Below, one piece after another: positions 1-7,384 of a stretch of 21,996 bases of DNA. Below the pieces are notes generated by a model. That model did not search any database. It was not told the DNA's origin and saw nothing but the letters and a program-made list of their open reading frames with translations. The translations under genes and the position numbers were made by a program. This stretch comes from an uncultured Sphingomonadales bacterium (GTDB lineage Bacteria; Pseudomonadota; Alphaproteobacteria; Sphingomonadales; Sphingomonadaceae), in NCBI GenBank assembly GCA_937898525.1, contig CALCBC010000060.1:1-21996 (forward strand), written 5' to 3'. Each line of letters opens with the position of its first letter. The stretch's first letter is position 1.

Positions 1-2168
1 CTGCCCGCCTGGGTCGCGCCGCGGACGAAGCTCTGGTCGATCTTGATCTTGTCGAACGGCGCCTTCTTCAGATAGCCGAGCGACGAATAGCCGGTGCCGA
101 AGTCGTCGAGCGCGAGGCGCACGCCGACACGCTTCAGGGACGCGAACATCGCGTCGGTGTCGGCATCGTCGTTGAGGAACACGCTCTCGGTGATCTCGAG
201 CTCGAGCCGCGAGGGGTGGATCCCGGCCTCGGCGATGGCGCTGGTGACGATCGCCGGGAGCTGCGGGTTGGCGAACTGCAGCGGCGAGACGTTGACCGCG
301 ACGCGCACGTCCTCCGGCCAGCTTGCGAGGTCCTTGCAGGCGGTGCGCAGCGCCCATTCGCCGATCTGCGTGATCAGGCCGGTGTCCTCCGCGGTCTCGA
401 CGAACCTGTCCGGCGGGATCCAGCCCTTCTTCGGGTGCTGCCAGCGCAGCAGCGCCTCGAACCCGACGATCTTCTCGGTCGCGGTCGAGACGACCGGCTG
501 ATAGTAGAGCTGCAGCTGGCCGTGCTGGATCGCGTCGCGCAGGTCGCGCTCGATCCGCGCGCGCTCCTCGGCCTCGGCGTGGAGGTCGTCGGCGTAGAAG
601 TGGAACCGGCCGCGCCCCTGGTCCTTGGCGGCGTAGAGCGCGAGGTCGACGTTGCGGATCAGCTCCTCGCTGGTCACGCCGTCGTCGGGCGACAGGGCTA
701 TGCCGACGGAAGCACCGATGACCACGCGCTGGCCGTCGATAACGTAGGGCTGTGACAGCGTCTGGATGATCTCGGTCGCCAGCGCGCCGAGCCGGGGCCG
801 CTCGATGCGTCCGGGGACGATGACCTGGAACTCGTCACCGCCGAGACGCCCGACCTGCCCGTTCTGCCCGACCGCCCGTTCGAGCCGCTGGGCGACCTGC
901 TTGAGCAACGCGTCACCCGCCGGATGCCCCATCGTGTCGTTGACGTGCTTGAAGCGGTCGAGGTCGAGCAGCAGCACGGCGCAGTTGCGGTTCTTCTGCT
1001 GCGGCGACGCGAGAATCTTGTCGAGCGTCTGCGACATGTGGAAGCGGTTGGCGAGCCCGGTCAGCGAGTCGTAGTGCGCGAGGCGCGAGGCCTGTTCCTG
1101 GCTGCGCCGCTTCTCGGTCAGGTCGGTGCCCGAGCCGCGGAAGCCGACGAAGTTGTCGTAGTCGTCGTAGATCGGCCGGCCGCTGACCGACCACCAGCGC
1201 TCCTCGGTGCGGATCGCGGCCTTCACCGGCAGCTCCTGGAACGCCGAGCGCGCCGAAAGGTGGAACATCAGCGTGCGCTCGCCTTCCTGGCCCGTCTCGA
1301 GGTCGAACAGCGTGACGAGCGGCTGGCCGATCAGCGATTCCGGCGTCCGGCCGAGCGCGTGCGCGACCGGGGCCGAGACGTAGGTCAGCAACGAACGCCG
1401 GTCGGTCTCCCAGAACCAGCCCTGGCGCGTTTCCTCGTAGTCGGCGAGAATGTCGCGCGCCCGCGTCTGCACCCGGTCGCGCGCCCGGCGCGCCTCTTCC
1501 TCCGCCAGCTGCTCGCGCACCTCGTCGCGGCTGACGATGATCGAAACGACCAGCGCGACGAGCAGCGCGAGGATCCCGGTCAGCGACGGCTCGAGAAGCA
1601 CGGCACCGGACCACAGCGCCAGTTGCCCGGCGAAGATCAGCCCCGGCTGGCGCCGGAGGTAGGTCGACGCGATGCAGCCGACCGCGATCAGCGTGGCGAC
1701 GGTGATGTCCCCGGGAAGCCCGTGGCCGTCGGTCCACTCGATCATGCCGAAGCCGAACAGGAACAGCGGCGCGACCACGACGCCGAGTGCCGCGACAACC
1801 CGGGCAACGATCGTGCGGCGCCTGACCCGGTCGAACACCAGCGGGGCTCCGGCGGCACCGGCCACGGCCAGCGCGAGCGCCGGCCACACCGGCGACGGGG
1901 GGACATGCCGCATCGCGAGAGCGCTGCCGCCAACCGCCGCCACCATGCACAGGACGAGGTAGGGCCAGCTGCGCGGAAACCACTGGCGGCCGTCGTCGCG
2001 GTCCGCGGGCAGCGCCAGCGACCGGTCCGGCCGCGGCCGCCGGCGCGATTCCTGCCGGCGGTCTCCGGTAGGCGGGGTCTCGGGCGAGCCCTGCGCACCC
2101 TCGAGCGCCGACGCATGCGCGCGCGTTCGTCCCCTGGCAGAGGTGCTGGCTTTCCGGGCTCCGGCCAT
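1..2168 (-). CDS. Membrane PAS-GGDEF-EAL cyclic-di-GMP signalling protein (3' end outside window)
   Basis: This is a bifunctional-type diguanylate cyclase/phosphodiesterase controlling cyclic-di-GMP at the inner membrane. Reading from the ATG at 2168 gives 722 residues open to the window edge; roughly 50-70 C-terminal residues should be missing. The order is an Arg-rich probably disordered N-terminus (about 1-65), about six hydrophobic segments (about 68-215), a short charged helix, a PAS domain (about 245-360, with GWFWETD near 250-256), GGDEF (intact at 443-447, within GRLGGDEF), then EAL (FEALLRW with EAL at 571-573; LELEITES; DDFGTGYSSL from 688; KIDQSFV). Both active-site signatures are intact, so either activity is possible. 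The RxxD inhibitory site expected just before GGDEF is absent. The long open frame over 913-2952 on the same strand is a shadow. It is divergent from the reductase gene at 2299. The family is certain; the start and net activity are inferred. Confidence 0.93.
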   Translation of the reverse strand, partial: MAGARKASTSARGRTRAHASALEGAQGSPETPPTGDRRQESRRRPRPDRSLALPADRDDGRQWFPRSWPYLVLCMVAAVGGSALAMRHVPPSPVWPALALAVAGAAGAPLVFDRVRRRTIVARVVAALGVVVAPLFLFGFGMIEWTDGHGLPGDITVATLIAVGCIASTYLRRQPGLIFAGQLALWSGAVLLEPSLTGILALLVALVVSIIVSRDEVREQLAEEEARRARDRVQTRARDILADYEETRQGWFWETDRRSLLTYVSAPVAHALGRTPESLIGQPLVTLFDLETGQEGERTLMFHLSARSAFQELPVKAAIRTEERWWSVSGRPIYDDYDNFVGFRGSGTDLTEKRRSQEQASRLAHYDSLTGLANRFHMSQTLDKILASPQQKNRNCAVLLLDLDRFKHVNDTMGHPAGDALLKQVAQRLERAVGQNGQVGRLGGDEFQVIVPGRIERPRLGALATEIIQTLSQPYVIDGQRVVIGASVGIALSPDDGVTSEELIRNVDLALYAAKDQGRGRFHFYADDLHAEAEERARIERDLRDAIQHGQLQLYYQPVVSTATEKIVGFEALLRWQHPKKGWIPPDRFVETAEDTGLITQIGEWALRTACKDLASWPEDVRVAVNVSPLQFANPQLPAIVTSAIAEAGIHPSRLELEITESVFLNDDADTDAMFASLKRVGVRLALDDFGTGYSSLGYLKKAPFDKIKIDQSFVRGATQAG

Positions 2169-2298
2169 GATCCGGAAATGCACCCCCCGGCTTTGAGAAA
2201 TCGTTAAACGCCAGCGGCTTTCGGCAAGCACGAGCGCCCTTGCGGTGCGGTTTTGCACGGTTACAACTCGTGCCCGGGAAACGGCGGGAGAGGACCGC

Positions 2299-3615
2299 GT
2301 GAGGCACTTCGCGATCATCGGCTCGGGACCCGCGGGCTACTACACGGCCGAAGCGGCGCAGAAGGCGTTCGGCGACGAAGTCCGCGTCGACGTGTTCGAC
2401 CGCTTGCCGGTCCCTTACGGGCTGATCCGCACCGGCGTCGCGCCCGACCACCAGTCGATCAAGGCCGTGTCGAAGCGTTACGAGAAGGTGGCGCTGTCGG
2501 ACAACGTGCGCTTCGTCGGCAACGTCACGGTCGGCCAGGATATCAGCATCGCCGAGCTGCAGGATCTCTACGACGCGGTGATCCTCGCCACCGGGGCACC
2601 GCACGACCGGCCGCTCGGCATTCCCGGCGACGATCTCGGCAACGTGTTCGGCAGCGCAGCGTTCGTCGGCTGGTACAACGGGCATCCCGAATTCGCCGGG
2701 CTCGAGCCCGACCTGTCCGGGAAGACCGCGGTGGTCATCGGCATGGGCAACGTCGCGCTCGACGTCGCCCGGATCCTGGCCAAGACCCCGGCCGAGTTCG
2801 CCGGCAGCGACATCGTCGCCCATGCCCGCGAGGCGCTGGCTGCCTCGCAGATCGAGCGGATCGTGATCCTCGGCCGGCGCGGGCCGCACCAGATCATGAT
2901 GACGCCGAAGGAACTCGGCGAGCTCGGCGAGCTCGAGCGGGCGGCGCCGCACGTCAAAACCGCCGACCTGCCCGCGCCCGAGGAAGACGCGATCCTCGAA
3001 CCCGGGCTGCGCAAGTCGGTCGGCCTGCTGCGCGCCTTCGCCGCGACGCCCGAGTATATCCGGGCGGAGAAGCCGGTGGCGATAGAATTCGTCTTCATGT
3101 CAGCGCCCAAGGCCCTGATCGGCAACGACAAGGTTGAAGCGGTCGAAATCGCGAAGACCCGTCTCGTCCACGGCCGGGCCGAGGGCACCGGCGAGACCGC
3201 GGCGATACCGGCCGATTTGGTGATCTCGTGCATCGGCTACCGCAGTTCACCGATACCCGGGGTACCCTTCGACGAGCGTGCCGGCCGCTTTGCCAACGAC
3301 GAGGGGCGCGTACTGCCCGGCATCTACTGCGTCGGCTGGGCGCGTCGCGGGCCTTCCGGCACGATCGGCACCAACCGGCCCGACGGCTACTCGGTGGTCG
3401 AGAAGATCGAGCAGGATATCGCAGACGGGACGCTGGGCCCGGCGCGCAAGCAAGGGCGGGAAGGCTTCGACGCGCTGGCCGAACAGCGCGGACTCGACAT
3501 CGTCACCTTCCGCGACTGGAAGAAGATCGAGGAAGCCGAGGAGCGGGCGGCGCGAGAAGGCGCCCCGCGCGAGAAGTTCGTCGATATCGAGGCGATGATC
3601 AGGGCAAGGGGATAG
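2299..3615 (+). CDS. Ferredoxin-NADP(+) reductase, adrenodoxin-reductase/FprA type
   Basis: This is an FAD- and NADP-dependent flavoprotein moving electrons between NADPH and ferredoxin in the cytoplasm. The 438-residue product opens directly into an FAD-binding Rossmann motif, GSGPAGYY (about 8-15). The NADP-binding motif GMGNVALD lies at about 148-155. The family signature GWARRGPSGTIGTNR starts at 346 and closes the FAD site. Length and order match mycobacterial FprA and mitochondrial adrenodoxin reductase. I chose the GTG at 2299 because GGGAGAGG at 2286-2293 sits five bases upstream and the Rossmann fold begins at once. A GTG at 2245 in frame would add 18 residues without a good ribosome site. 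It stands alone on the plus strand, divergent from the cyclic-di-GMP gene. No partner ferredoxin is visible. Confidence 0.93.
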   Translation: MRHFAIIGSGPAGYYTAEAAQKAFGDEVRVDVFDRLPVPYGLIRTGVAPDHQSIKAVSKRYEKVALSDNVRFVGNVTVGQDISIAELQDLYDAVILATGAPHDRPLGIPGDDLGNVFGSAAFVGWYNGHPEFAGLEPDLSGKTAVVIGMGNVALDVARILAKTPAEFAGSDIVAHAREALAASQIERIVILGRRGPHQIMMTPKELGELGELERAAPHVKTADLPAPEEDAILEPGLRKSVGLLRAFAATPEYIRAEKPVAIEFVFMSAPKALIGNDKVEAVEIAKTRLVHGRAEGTGETAAIPADLVISCIGYRSSPIPGVPFDERAGRFANDEGRVLPGIYCVGWARRGPSGTIGTNRPDGYSVVEKIEQDIADGTLGPARKQGREGFDALAEQRGLDIVTFRDWKKIEEAEERAAREGAPREKFVDIEAMIRARG

Positions 3616-3733
3616 CTACCCCGCCTGCCGAGCCAGTGCGACGCGCCTCACGTCGGTCCATCCCGATGTGAAATAGCCGAACACCGTCGCCGGCCCGATT
3701 ACCGACAGGGCGATCAGCGCAAACGCCCCCCAT
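3616..3733 (-). pseudogene. Possible small single-pass membrane protein, frameshifted in a G run
   Basis: Downstream of dnaN on the same strand there is an ATG at 3733 with GGGA about eight bases upstream. In the ATG frame the reading leaves sense immediately. If one G is removed from the G run that follows the ATG (C run on the plus strand, 3726-3731), the frame becomes a coherent peptide of about 38 residues. It starts MGAFALIALSVIGPATVF, has a hydrophobic segment of about 18 residues followed by a basic tail, and ends at a TAG (3616-3618) abutting the reductase stop codon. Without the frameshift the hydrophobic frame has no start codon. It may be a broken gene, a sequencing error in a homopolymer, or chance. 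I do not recognise the family. Confidence 0.3.
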
Positions 3734-3752
3734 CACAAGTTCCCAAGACGCA

Positions 3753-4880
3753 TCACACCCGCATCGGCATCAGCACGTACAGCGCCGGGCTCTTTTCGTC
3801 CTGGCGGATCAGTGTCGGCGCGCCCGGATCGGCGAGGTGCATCTCGACGGTGTCGCCGTCGATCTGGCCGAGGATGTCCTTGAGGTAGTTGGCGTTGAAG
3901 CCGATCTCGAAGGCTTCGGCGCCGTAATCGGCAGGGACTTCCTCGGCCGCGGTCCCGTTGTCGGGGCTGGTCACCGAGAGCGTGACCTTGTCGTGCTCGA
4001 GCCCCATCTTGACCGCACGGGTCTTCTCGGTGGCGATGGTCGCCACGCGGTCGACGCCCTCGTAGAAGGTCTTCGGATCGAGCTTGAGAAGCTTGTCGTT
4101 ACCCGTCGGAATAACGCGCGAATAGTCGGGGAAGGTGCCGTCGATCAGTTTGCTCGTCAGGACTACCCCGCCCTCGCCGCCGAGCGTGAAGCGGATCTTG
4201 CTCGCGCTGAGGTCGATCTCGACGTTGGCGTCGAGCGCTTCCTCGAGCAGCTTGCGGAGCTCGCCGACCGCCTTCCGCGGGACGATCACGTCGGGCATCC
4301 CCTCGGCGCCCTCGGGGCGCGGCAGGGTGAACCGGGCGAGCCGGTGGCCGTCGGTCGCCGCGGCCTTGAGCACAGGTTGATCGTCGTCCGAGACGTGCAG
4401 GAAGATGCCGTTGAGGTAGTAGCGCGTCTCCTCGGTCGAGATCGCGAAGCGGGTGCGATCGATCAGTTCGGCGAGCGTGCGCGCGGGCAGCTCGAAGCTG
4501 GTCGGCAGGTCACCCTCGACGATCACCGGGAAGTCGTCGCGCGGCAGCGTCGGCAGCGTGAAGCGGCTGCGGCCAGCCTTGACCGTCATCCGGTTGTCGG
4601 CGGTTTCGAGGCTGACCTGGCTGCCGTCGGGCAGCTTGCGGGCGATGTCGAACAGGAGGTGAGCCGAGACGGTGATCGCGCCAGGCTGTTCGACCGAAGC
4701 CGCGTCGAGGCTTTCCACCACCTGCAGGTCGAGGTCGGTCGCCATGATCTTGACGGTCCCGTCCGCGTGGGCCTCGATCAGCACGTTCGACAGGATCGGA
4801 ATCGTGTTGCGGCGTTCGACCACCGACTGGACGTGGGACAGGCAACGCAGCAGCTTGGCGCGTTCGATGGTGGCTTTCAT
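3753..4880 (-). CDS. dnaN: DNA polymerase III subunit beta (sliding clamp)
   Basis: This is the ring-shaped processivity clamp that tethers DNA polymerase III and many repair factors to DNA. The 375-residue length is normal. The N-terminus (MKATIERAKLL, then NTIPILSNVLIEA) and the C-terminus ending YVLMPMRV are typical of DnaN. The internal segment with NGIFLH and ATDGHRLA is the family core, and three clamp domains fit the length. The start at 4880 is the conserved family start. dnaN is not next to dnaA or recF here. Its upstream neighbour on the same strand is fabG, with about 300 non-coding bases between, so it probably has its own promoter (candidate at 4963-4990). Confidence 0.97.
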   Translation of the reverse strand: MKATIERAKLLRCLSHVQSVVERRNTIPILSNVLIEAHADGTVKIMATDLDLQVVESLDAASVEQPGAITVSAHLLFDIARKLPDGSQVSLETADNRMTVKAGRSRFTLPTLPRDDFPVIVEGDLPTSFELPARTLAELIDRTRFAISTEETRYYLNGIFLHVSDDDQPVLKAAATDGHRLARFTLPRPEGAEGMPDVIVPRKAVGELRKLLEEALDANVEIDLSASKIRFTLGGEGGVVLTSKLIDGTFPDYSRVIPTGNDKLLKLDPKTFYEGVDRVATIATEKTRAVKMGLEHDKVTLSVTSPDNGTAAEEVPADYGAEAFEIGFNANYLKDILGQIDGDTVEMHLADPGAPTLIRQDEKSPALYVLMPMRV

Positions 4881-4962
4881 CAGAGCTCAGACCCCCTTGC
4901 GCGCTCTTCCCGTTGACAGGGATGGGCCGGAATCGCCCGCAAGCGCCGGAATACGTCGAATA

Positions 4963-4990
4963 TCCTTAGCGGGGCCTCGGCGAGCGGCAA
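4963..4990 (-). promoter_or_regulatory. Candidate dnaN promoter, alphaproteobacterial housekeeping type
   Basis: On the minus strand TTGCCGC (4990-4984) is followed after 13 bases by GCTAAGGA (4970-4963). The Caulobacter housekeeping pattern is TTGACGS, 10-14 bases, GCTANAWC. The first element matches six of seven positions and the second keeps GCTA but little of its right half. Transcription would start about 75 bases before the dnaN ATG. This is a visual match only. Confidence 0.35.
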
Positions 4991-5049
4991 GAATGAATGG
5001 GCAGGCGCCGGGATTCGCTGGGGATAAATTCGGGCCGACCGCTGCCGGG

Positions 5050-5092
5050 GGCGGTTCATCCCGTCACCGCATGGGCGATGGCGTGAACCGCC
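5050..5092. repeat. Palindromic hairpin in the fabG-dnaN gap
   Basis: GGCGGTTCA (5050-5058) and TGAACCGCC (5084-5092) form a perfect nine-base-pair outer stem. Inside, 5062-5069 can pair with 5076-5083 with one mismatch and one G-T pair, leaving a six-base loop. It lies about 90 bases past the fabG stop. It could be a transcript-end structure for fabG or a REP-type intergenic repeat. No run of T follows, so classic Rho-independent termination is unlikely. Confidence 0.5.
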
Positions 5093-5151
5093 ATCCTGGC
5101 GAAGGCAGGGCCCGCCAGCGGTGAGCGCAAGGCGGAGGACGGGAAGGAGGG

Positions 5152-5177
5152 GACTGTCCCCGTTCTTGGGGCTGACG
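5152..5177. repeat. Small inverted repeats just past the fabG stop
   Basis: Immediately beyond the fabG stop codon is a GGGGACTGTCCCC palindrome (six-base arms around one T), followed by a CCCCGT...ACGGGG inverted repeat. The two can form alternative short hairpins on the fabG transcript. The rest of the 4881-5181 gap holds the 5050-5092 hairpin and the candidate dnaN promoter; I see no gene in it. The GGGAC/GTCCC words resemble the much longer palindrome at 9931-9982, but the match is short. Confidence 0.4.
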
Positions 5178-5181
5178 GGGA

Positions 5182-5946
5182 TCAGGCGAACATCGCCATG
5201 CCGCCGTTGACGTGCAGCGTCTGGCCGGTGACATAGCTCGCTTCCTTCGAGGCCAGGTATACGACCGCGGCGCCGATGTCCTCGCCCTCGCCCATCCGGC
5301 CCATCGGGATGCGGGCGTTGAGCGCCTCCTTCTGCGCCTCGGGAAGCACGTCGGTCATGGCCGTGCGGATGAAGCCCGGCGCAACGCAGTTGGCGGTAAT
5401 GCCGCGGCTGGCGACTTCCTGCGCGAAGCTCTTGGTCATGCCGACGAGCCCGGCTTTCGCCGCGGCGTAGTTCACCTGACCGGGGTTGCCGGTCGCGCCG
5501 ACGACGCTGGTGATGGTGACGATACGCCCGAAACGCGCCTTCATCATCGGCTTGGCGGCCGCGCGCATCAGCCGGAAGGCGGCCTCGAGATTGATCCTGA
5601 TGACCTGTTCCCACTCCTCGTCCTTCATCCGCATGGCGAGATTGTCGCGGGTAATGCCGGCGTTGTTCACGAGGATGTCGAGCTGGCCGAACGTATCGAG
5701 CGCGGCCGGCACCAGTTCCTCCACCTGGGTCGCGTTCGACAGGTCGCAGGTGATCTCGACATGGTCCCCGGAATCGCTTGGGCCGAACTCGTCATTGAGC
5801 TCGTCGCGGAACGCACGCAGCTTGGCGCTGTTCGAGCCCGACAGCGCCAGGCGCGCCCCCTGGCGCGCAAGACACCGCGCGATCGAGGAGCCGATCCCTC
5901 CGCTGGCTCCTGTCACGAGGGCAGTCATTCCGGTCAGGTCGAACAT
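5182..5946 (-). CDS. fabG: 3-oxoacyl-[acyl-carrier-protein] reductase
   Basis: FabG performs the NADPH-dependent reduction of 3-ketoacyl-ACP in each cycle of fatty-acid elongation. The 254-residue protein is a classical short-chain dehydrogenase. The cofactor motif TGASGGIG is at 12-19, NNAG at 94-97, and the catalytic set is Asn119, Ser147, Tyr160 and Lys164 (NYAAAKAG). The C-terminus GQTLHVNGGMAMFA is typical of FabG. The ATG at 5946 has GGAG at 5957-5954, seven bases upstream. That ribosome site lies inside a nine-base repeat bracketing the GxxExxY cassette. In many bacteria fabG directly follows fabD; here the cassette separates them. The cassette gene stops one base before this start, so translation may still be coupled. 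Confidence 0.96.
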   Translation of the reverse strand: MFDLTGMTALVTGASGGIGSSIARCLARQGARLALSGSNSAKLRAFRDELNDEFGPSDSGDHVEITCDLSNATQVEELVPAALDTFGQLDILVNNAGITRDNLAMRMKDEEWEQVIRINLEAAFRLMRAAAKPMMKARFGRIVTITSVVGATGNPGQVNYAAAKAGLVGMTKSFAQEVASRGITANCVAPGFIRTAMTDVLPEAQKEALNARIPMGRMGEGEDIGAAVVYLASKEASYVTGQTLHVNGGMAMFA

Positions 5947-5947
5947 C

Positions 5948-6388
5948 TTACAACTCCGTTGATTGATTCACGCGGAGACGCGGAGACGCGGAGGATTGAT
6001 GCGGCTGGCGATAGTCATTGACCACGCGCCTGATACCTTCCTTCATCGTCGCGCCTGAGAAGTTGAGCAGCAGCCCTACGGGCTGTCTGGTCAGGCGCAA
6101 GTAGGTCAGCAATTGCTTGCCATGGACAGGAGCCAGTCGCTCCACGGATTTCACCTCGACCAGAAGAGCGTCTTCGACAACCAGATCGATGCGGAAAGCC
6201 GCGTCGTAGCGCACCCCTTCGAACATGATGTCGATCGGCCTCTGCCGATCGACCTTCAGCCCCTTGCGTGCCAGACTACCCGCCAACACCATTTCATAAA
6301 CGCTTTCGAACAGTCCGGGCCCGAGATCGCGATGAATTCTGACAGCGCAATCGACAACCTCGCCGGACAGGTCATCGATCTCGACCAT
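5948..6388 (-). CDS. GxxExxY protein (PD-(D/E)XK-like family), cassette gene
   Basis: This is a 146-residue protein of the GxxExxY family, which Pfam places with PD-(D/E)XK nuclease-like proteins; its biological role is unknown. The naming motif GLFESVY is at 25-31. A nuclease-like pattern follows: Asp68 in FRIDLVVE, then Glu78-Val-Lys80 (EVK), with HGKQLLTYL at 89-97. The start at 6388 is the ATG before VEIDDLSGE; GGAG five bases upstream lies in the cassette's own end repeat. A longer frame starting at 6469 would cross the end repeat and fabD. The C-terminus (SASPRLRV) is translated from the other end repeat, as I recall is common in this family. The final codons (EL, stop) are read from the nine-base repeat, and the stop is one base before fabG. 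No transposase is visible. Confidence 0.88.
   Translation of the reverse strand: MVEIDDLSGEVVDCAVRIHRDLGPGLFESVYEMVLAGSLARKGLKVDRQRPIDIMFEGVRYDAAFRIDLVVEDALLVEVKSVERLAPVHGKQLLTYLRLTRQPVGLLLNFSGATMKEGIRRVVNDYRQPHQSSASPRLRVNQSTEL
5967..5993. repeat. Cassette end repeat, fabG side
   Basis: This 27-base arm starts TTCACGCGGAGACGCGG and consists of repeated CGCGGAGA units. It is inverted relative to 6394-6420 and identical at 26 of 27 positions (A instead of G at position 20). On the minus strand it encodes the last residues of the GxxExxY protein. Confidence 0.85.
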
Positions 6389-6393
6389 TCCCT

Positions 6394-6420
6394 CTCCGCG
6401 CCTCCGCGTCTCCGCGTGAA
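6394..6420. repeat. Cassette end repeat, fabD side
   Basis: This is the partner of 5967-5993 in inverted orientation. On the minus strand it runs from TTCACGCGGAGACGCGG to GCGCGGAG, and the final GGAG probably serves as the ribosome site of the GxxExxY gene five bases before its ATG. Confidence 0.85.
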
Positions 6421-6422
6421 CC

Positions 6423-7358
6423 CTACAACTCCTTAACCAGCGTCTCGATATCCGCCATTGTAATCGCATTCAGAACGGTGACATCGGTCACGGTACGCCC
6501 GATCATCGGGCCGAGGACCTTGCCGCCGAGTTCGACGAAGCGGTCGATGCCGGCCTCCTTCATGGCGATCACGCTCTCGCGCCAGCGGACGCGGCCGGTG
6601 ATCTGCTGGACCAGCAAGTCGCGTTCCATGGCCACGTCGGTGACCGGCGCCGCGGTGACGTTGGCGTAGAGCGGCAGGCGGAACGGACCCGACGGCGTCC
6701 AGCCGAGCGCCTCGTCCATGGCCTCCGCGGCCGGCTTCATCAGCGAACAGTGAAAGGGCGCCGAGACCGGCAGAATCACCGCGCGCTTGATGCCGTGGTC
6801 CTTGGCCAGCGCGACAGCGCGCTCGATCGCCGCCTTGTGCCCCGAAAGCACGACCTGGCTCGGATCGTTGTCGTTGGCGACCTCGCATACCTCTCCTTCG
6901 GCCGCCGCCTCGGCGAGTTGCGCAGCCTTCTCGAGATCCGCCCCGAGCAGCGCGCACATGGCACCGACGCCTACCGGTACCGCCGCCTGCATCGCCTGCC
7001 CGCGGATCCGAAGCAGTCGAGCGGTGTCGGACAGCGAAAACACGCCCGCGGCGCAAAGCGCGGTATATTCGCCGAGCGAGTGTCCGGCGACGGCCTCGCC
7101 CTTCTCGGCGATCGACAGGCCGGCTTCCCTTTCGAGAACGCGAAGCACCGCGATTGCGTTGGCCATGATCGCGGGCTGCGCGTTGGCGGTCAGGACGAGC
7201 TCTTCCTCGGGGCCCTCGCGCATGATTCGCGACAGGTTCTGCCCGAGCGCCTCGTCGACTTCCTCGAACACCTCCCGCGCCACGGCGCTGGCATCGGCCA
7301 GCTCGGCCCCCATGCCGACCTTGTGGCTGCCCTGCCCGGGAAACACGAATGCGGTCAT
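6423..7358 (-). CDS. fabD: Malonyl-CoA:ACP transacylase
   Basis: FabD transfers the malonyl group from malonyl-CoA to acyl carrier protein, supplying the extender unit for fatty-acid synthesis. The 311-residue product has FPGQGS at 6-11, the nucleophile Ser94 in GHSLGEY and the catalytic His203 in APFHCSLM, all at usual spacing. Two adjacent ATGs are possible (7361 and 7358). I use 7358 because GGAG at 7368-7365 is then six bases away. An open frame continues far upstream, but that part is a shadow of the carboxypeptidase gene. It follows that gene by 26 bases. The C-terminus KEL ends at TAG, whose last base comes from the inserted cassette; before insertion it would probably have been TAA one base before fabG. 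Confidence 0.96.
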   Translation of the reverse strand: MTAFVFPGQGSHKVGMGAELADASAVAREVFEEVDEALGQNLSRIMREGPEEELVLTANAQPAIMANAIAVLRVLEREAGLSIAEKGEAVAGHSLGEYTALCAAGVFSLSDTARLLRIRGQAMQAAVPVGVGAMCALLGADLEKAAQLAEAAAEGEVCEVANDNDPSQVVLSGHKAAIERAVALAKDHGIKRAVILPVSAPFHCSLMKPAAEAMDEALGWTPSGPFRLPLYANVTAAPVTDVAMERDLLVQQITGRVRWRESVIAMKEAGIDRFVELGGKVLGPMIGRTVTDVTVLNAITMADIETLVKEL

Positions 7359-7384
7359 CATCGACTCCTTTTTTCGCCGCGCGG

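Larger units (their letters stand above)
5949..6432. mobile_element. Inserted GxxExxY cassette with end repeats and 9-bp direct repeat
   Basis: TACAACTCC (plus strand) occurs at 5949-5957 and again at 6424-6432. Between the copies lie 27-base inverted end repeats (5967-5993 and 6394-6420) and the GxxExxY gene. The right copy is the end of fabD (KEL and part of the stop); the left copy is the fabG ribosome site. This is the pattern expected of an insertion with target duplication. Nine extra bases on the left and three on the right lie between the direct and inverted repeats, so the exact element ends are uncertain. The mobilising enzyme is not encoded. Confidence 0.65.

Noticed and set aside
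913..2952. A 679-codon open frame on the minus strand
   Set aside because: It crosses the divergent promoter and the reductase gene, is Arg/Ala/Pro-rich with no domain, and lies out of frame with the clear PAS-GGDEF-EAL reading in the same DNA. It is a high-GC shadow.
5019..5027. DnaA-box-like TTATCCCCA near dnaN (minus strand)
   Set aside because: A single site with one mismatch, no AT-rich stretch and no dnaA nearby; not enough for an origin.
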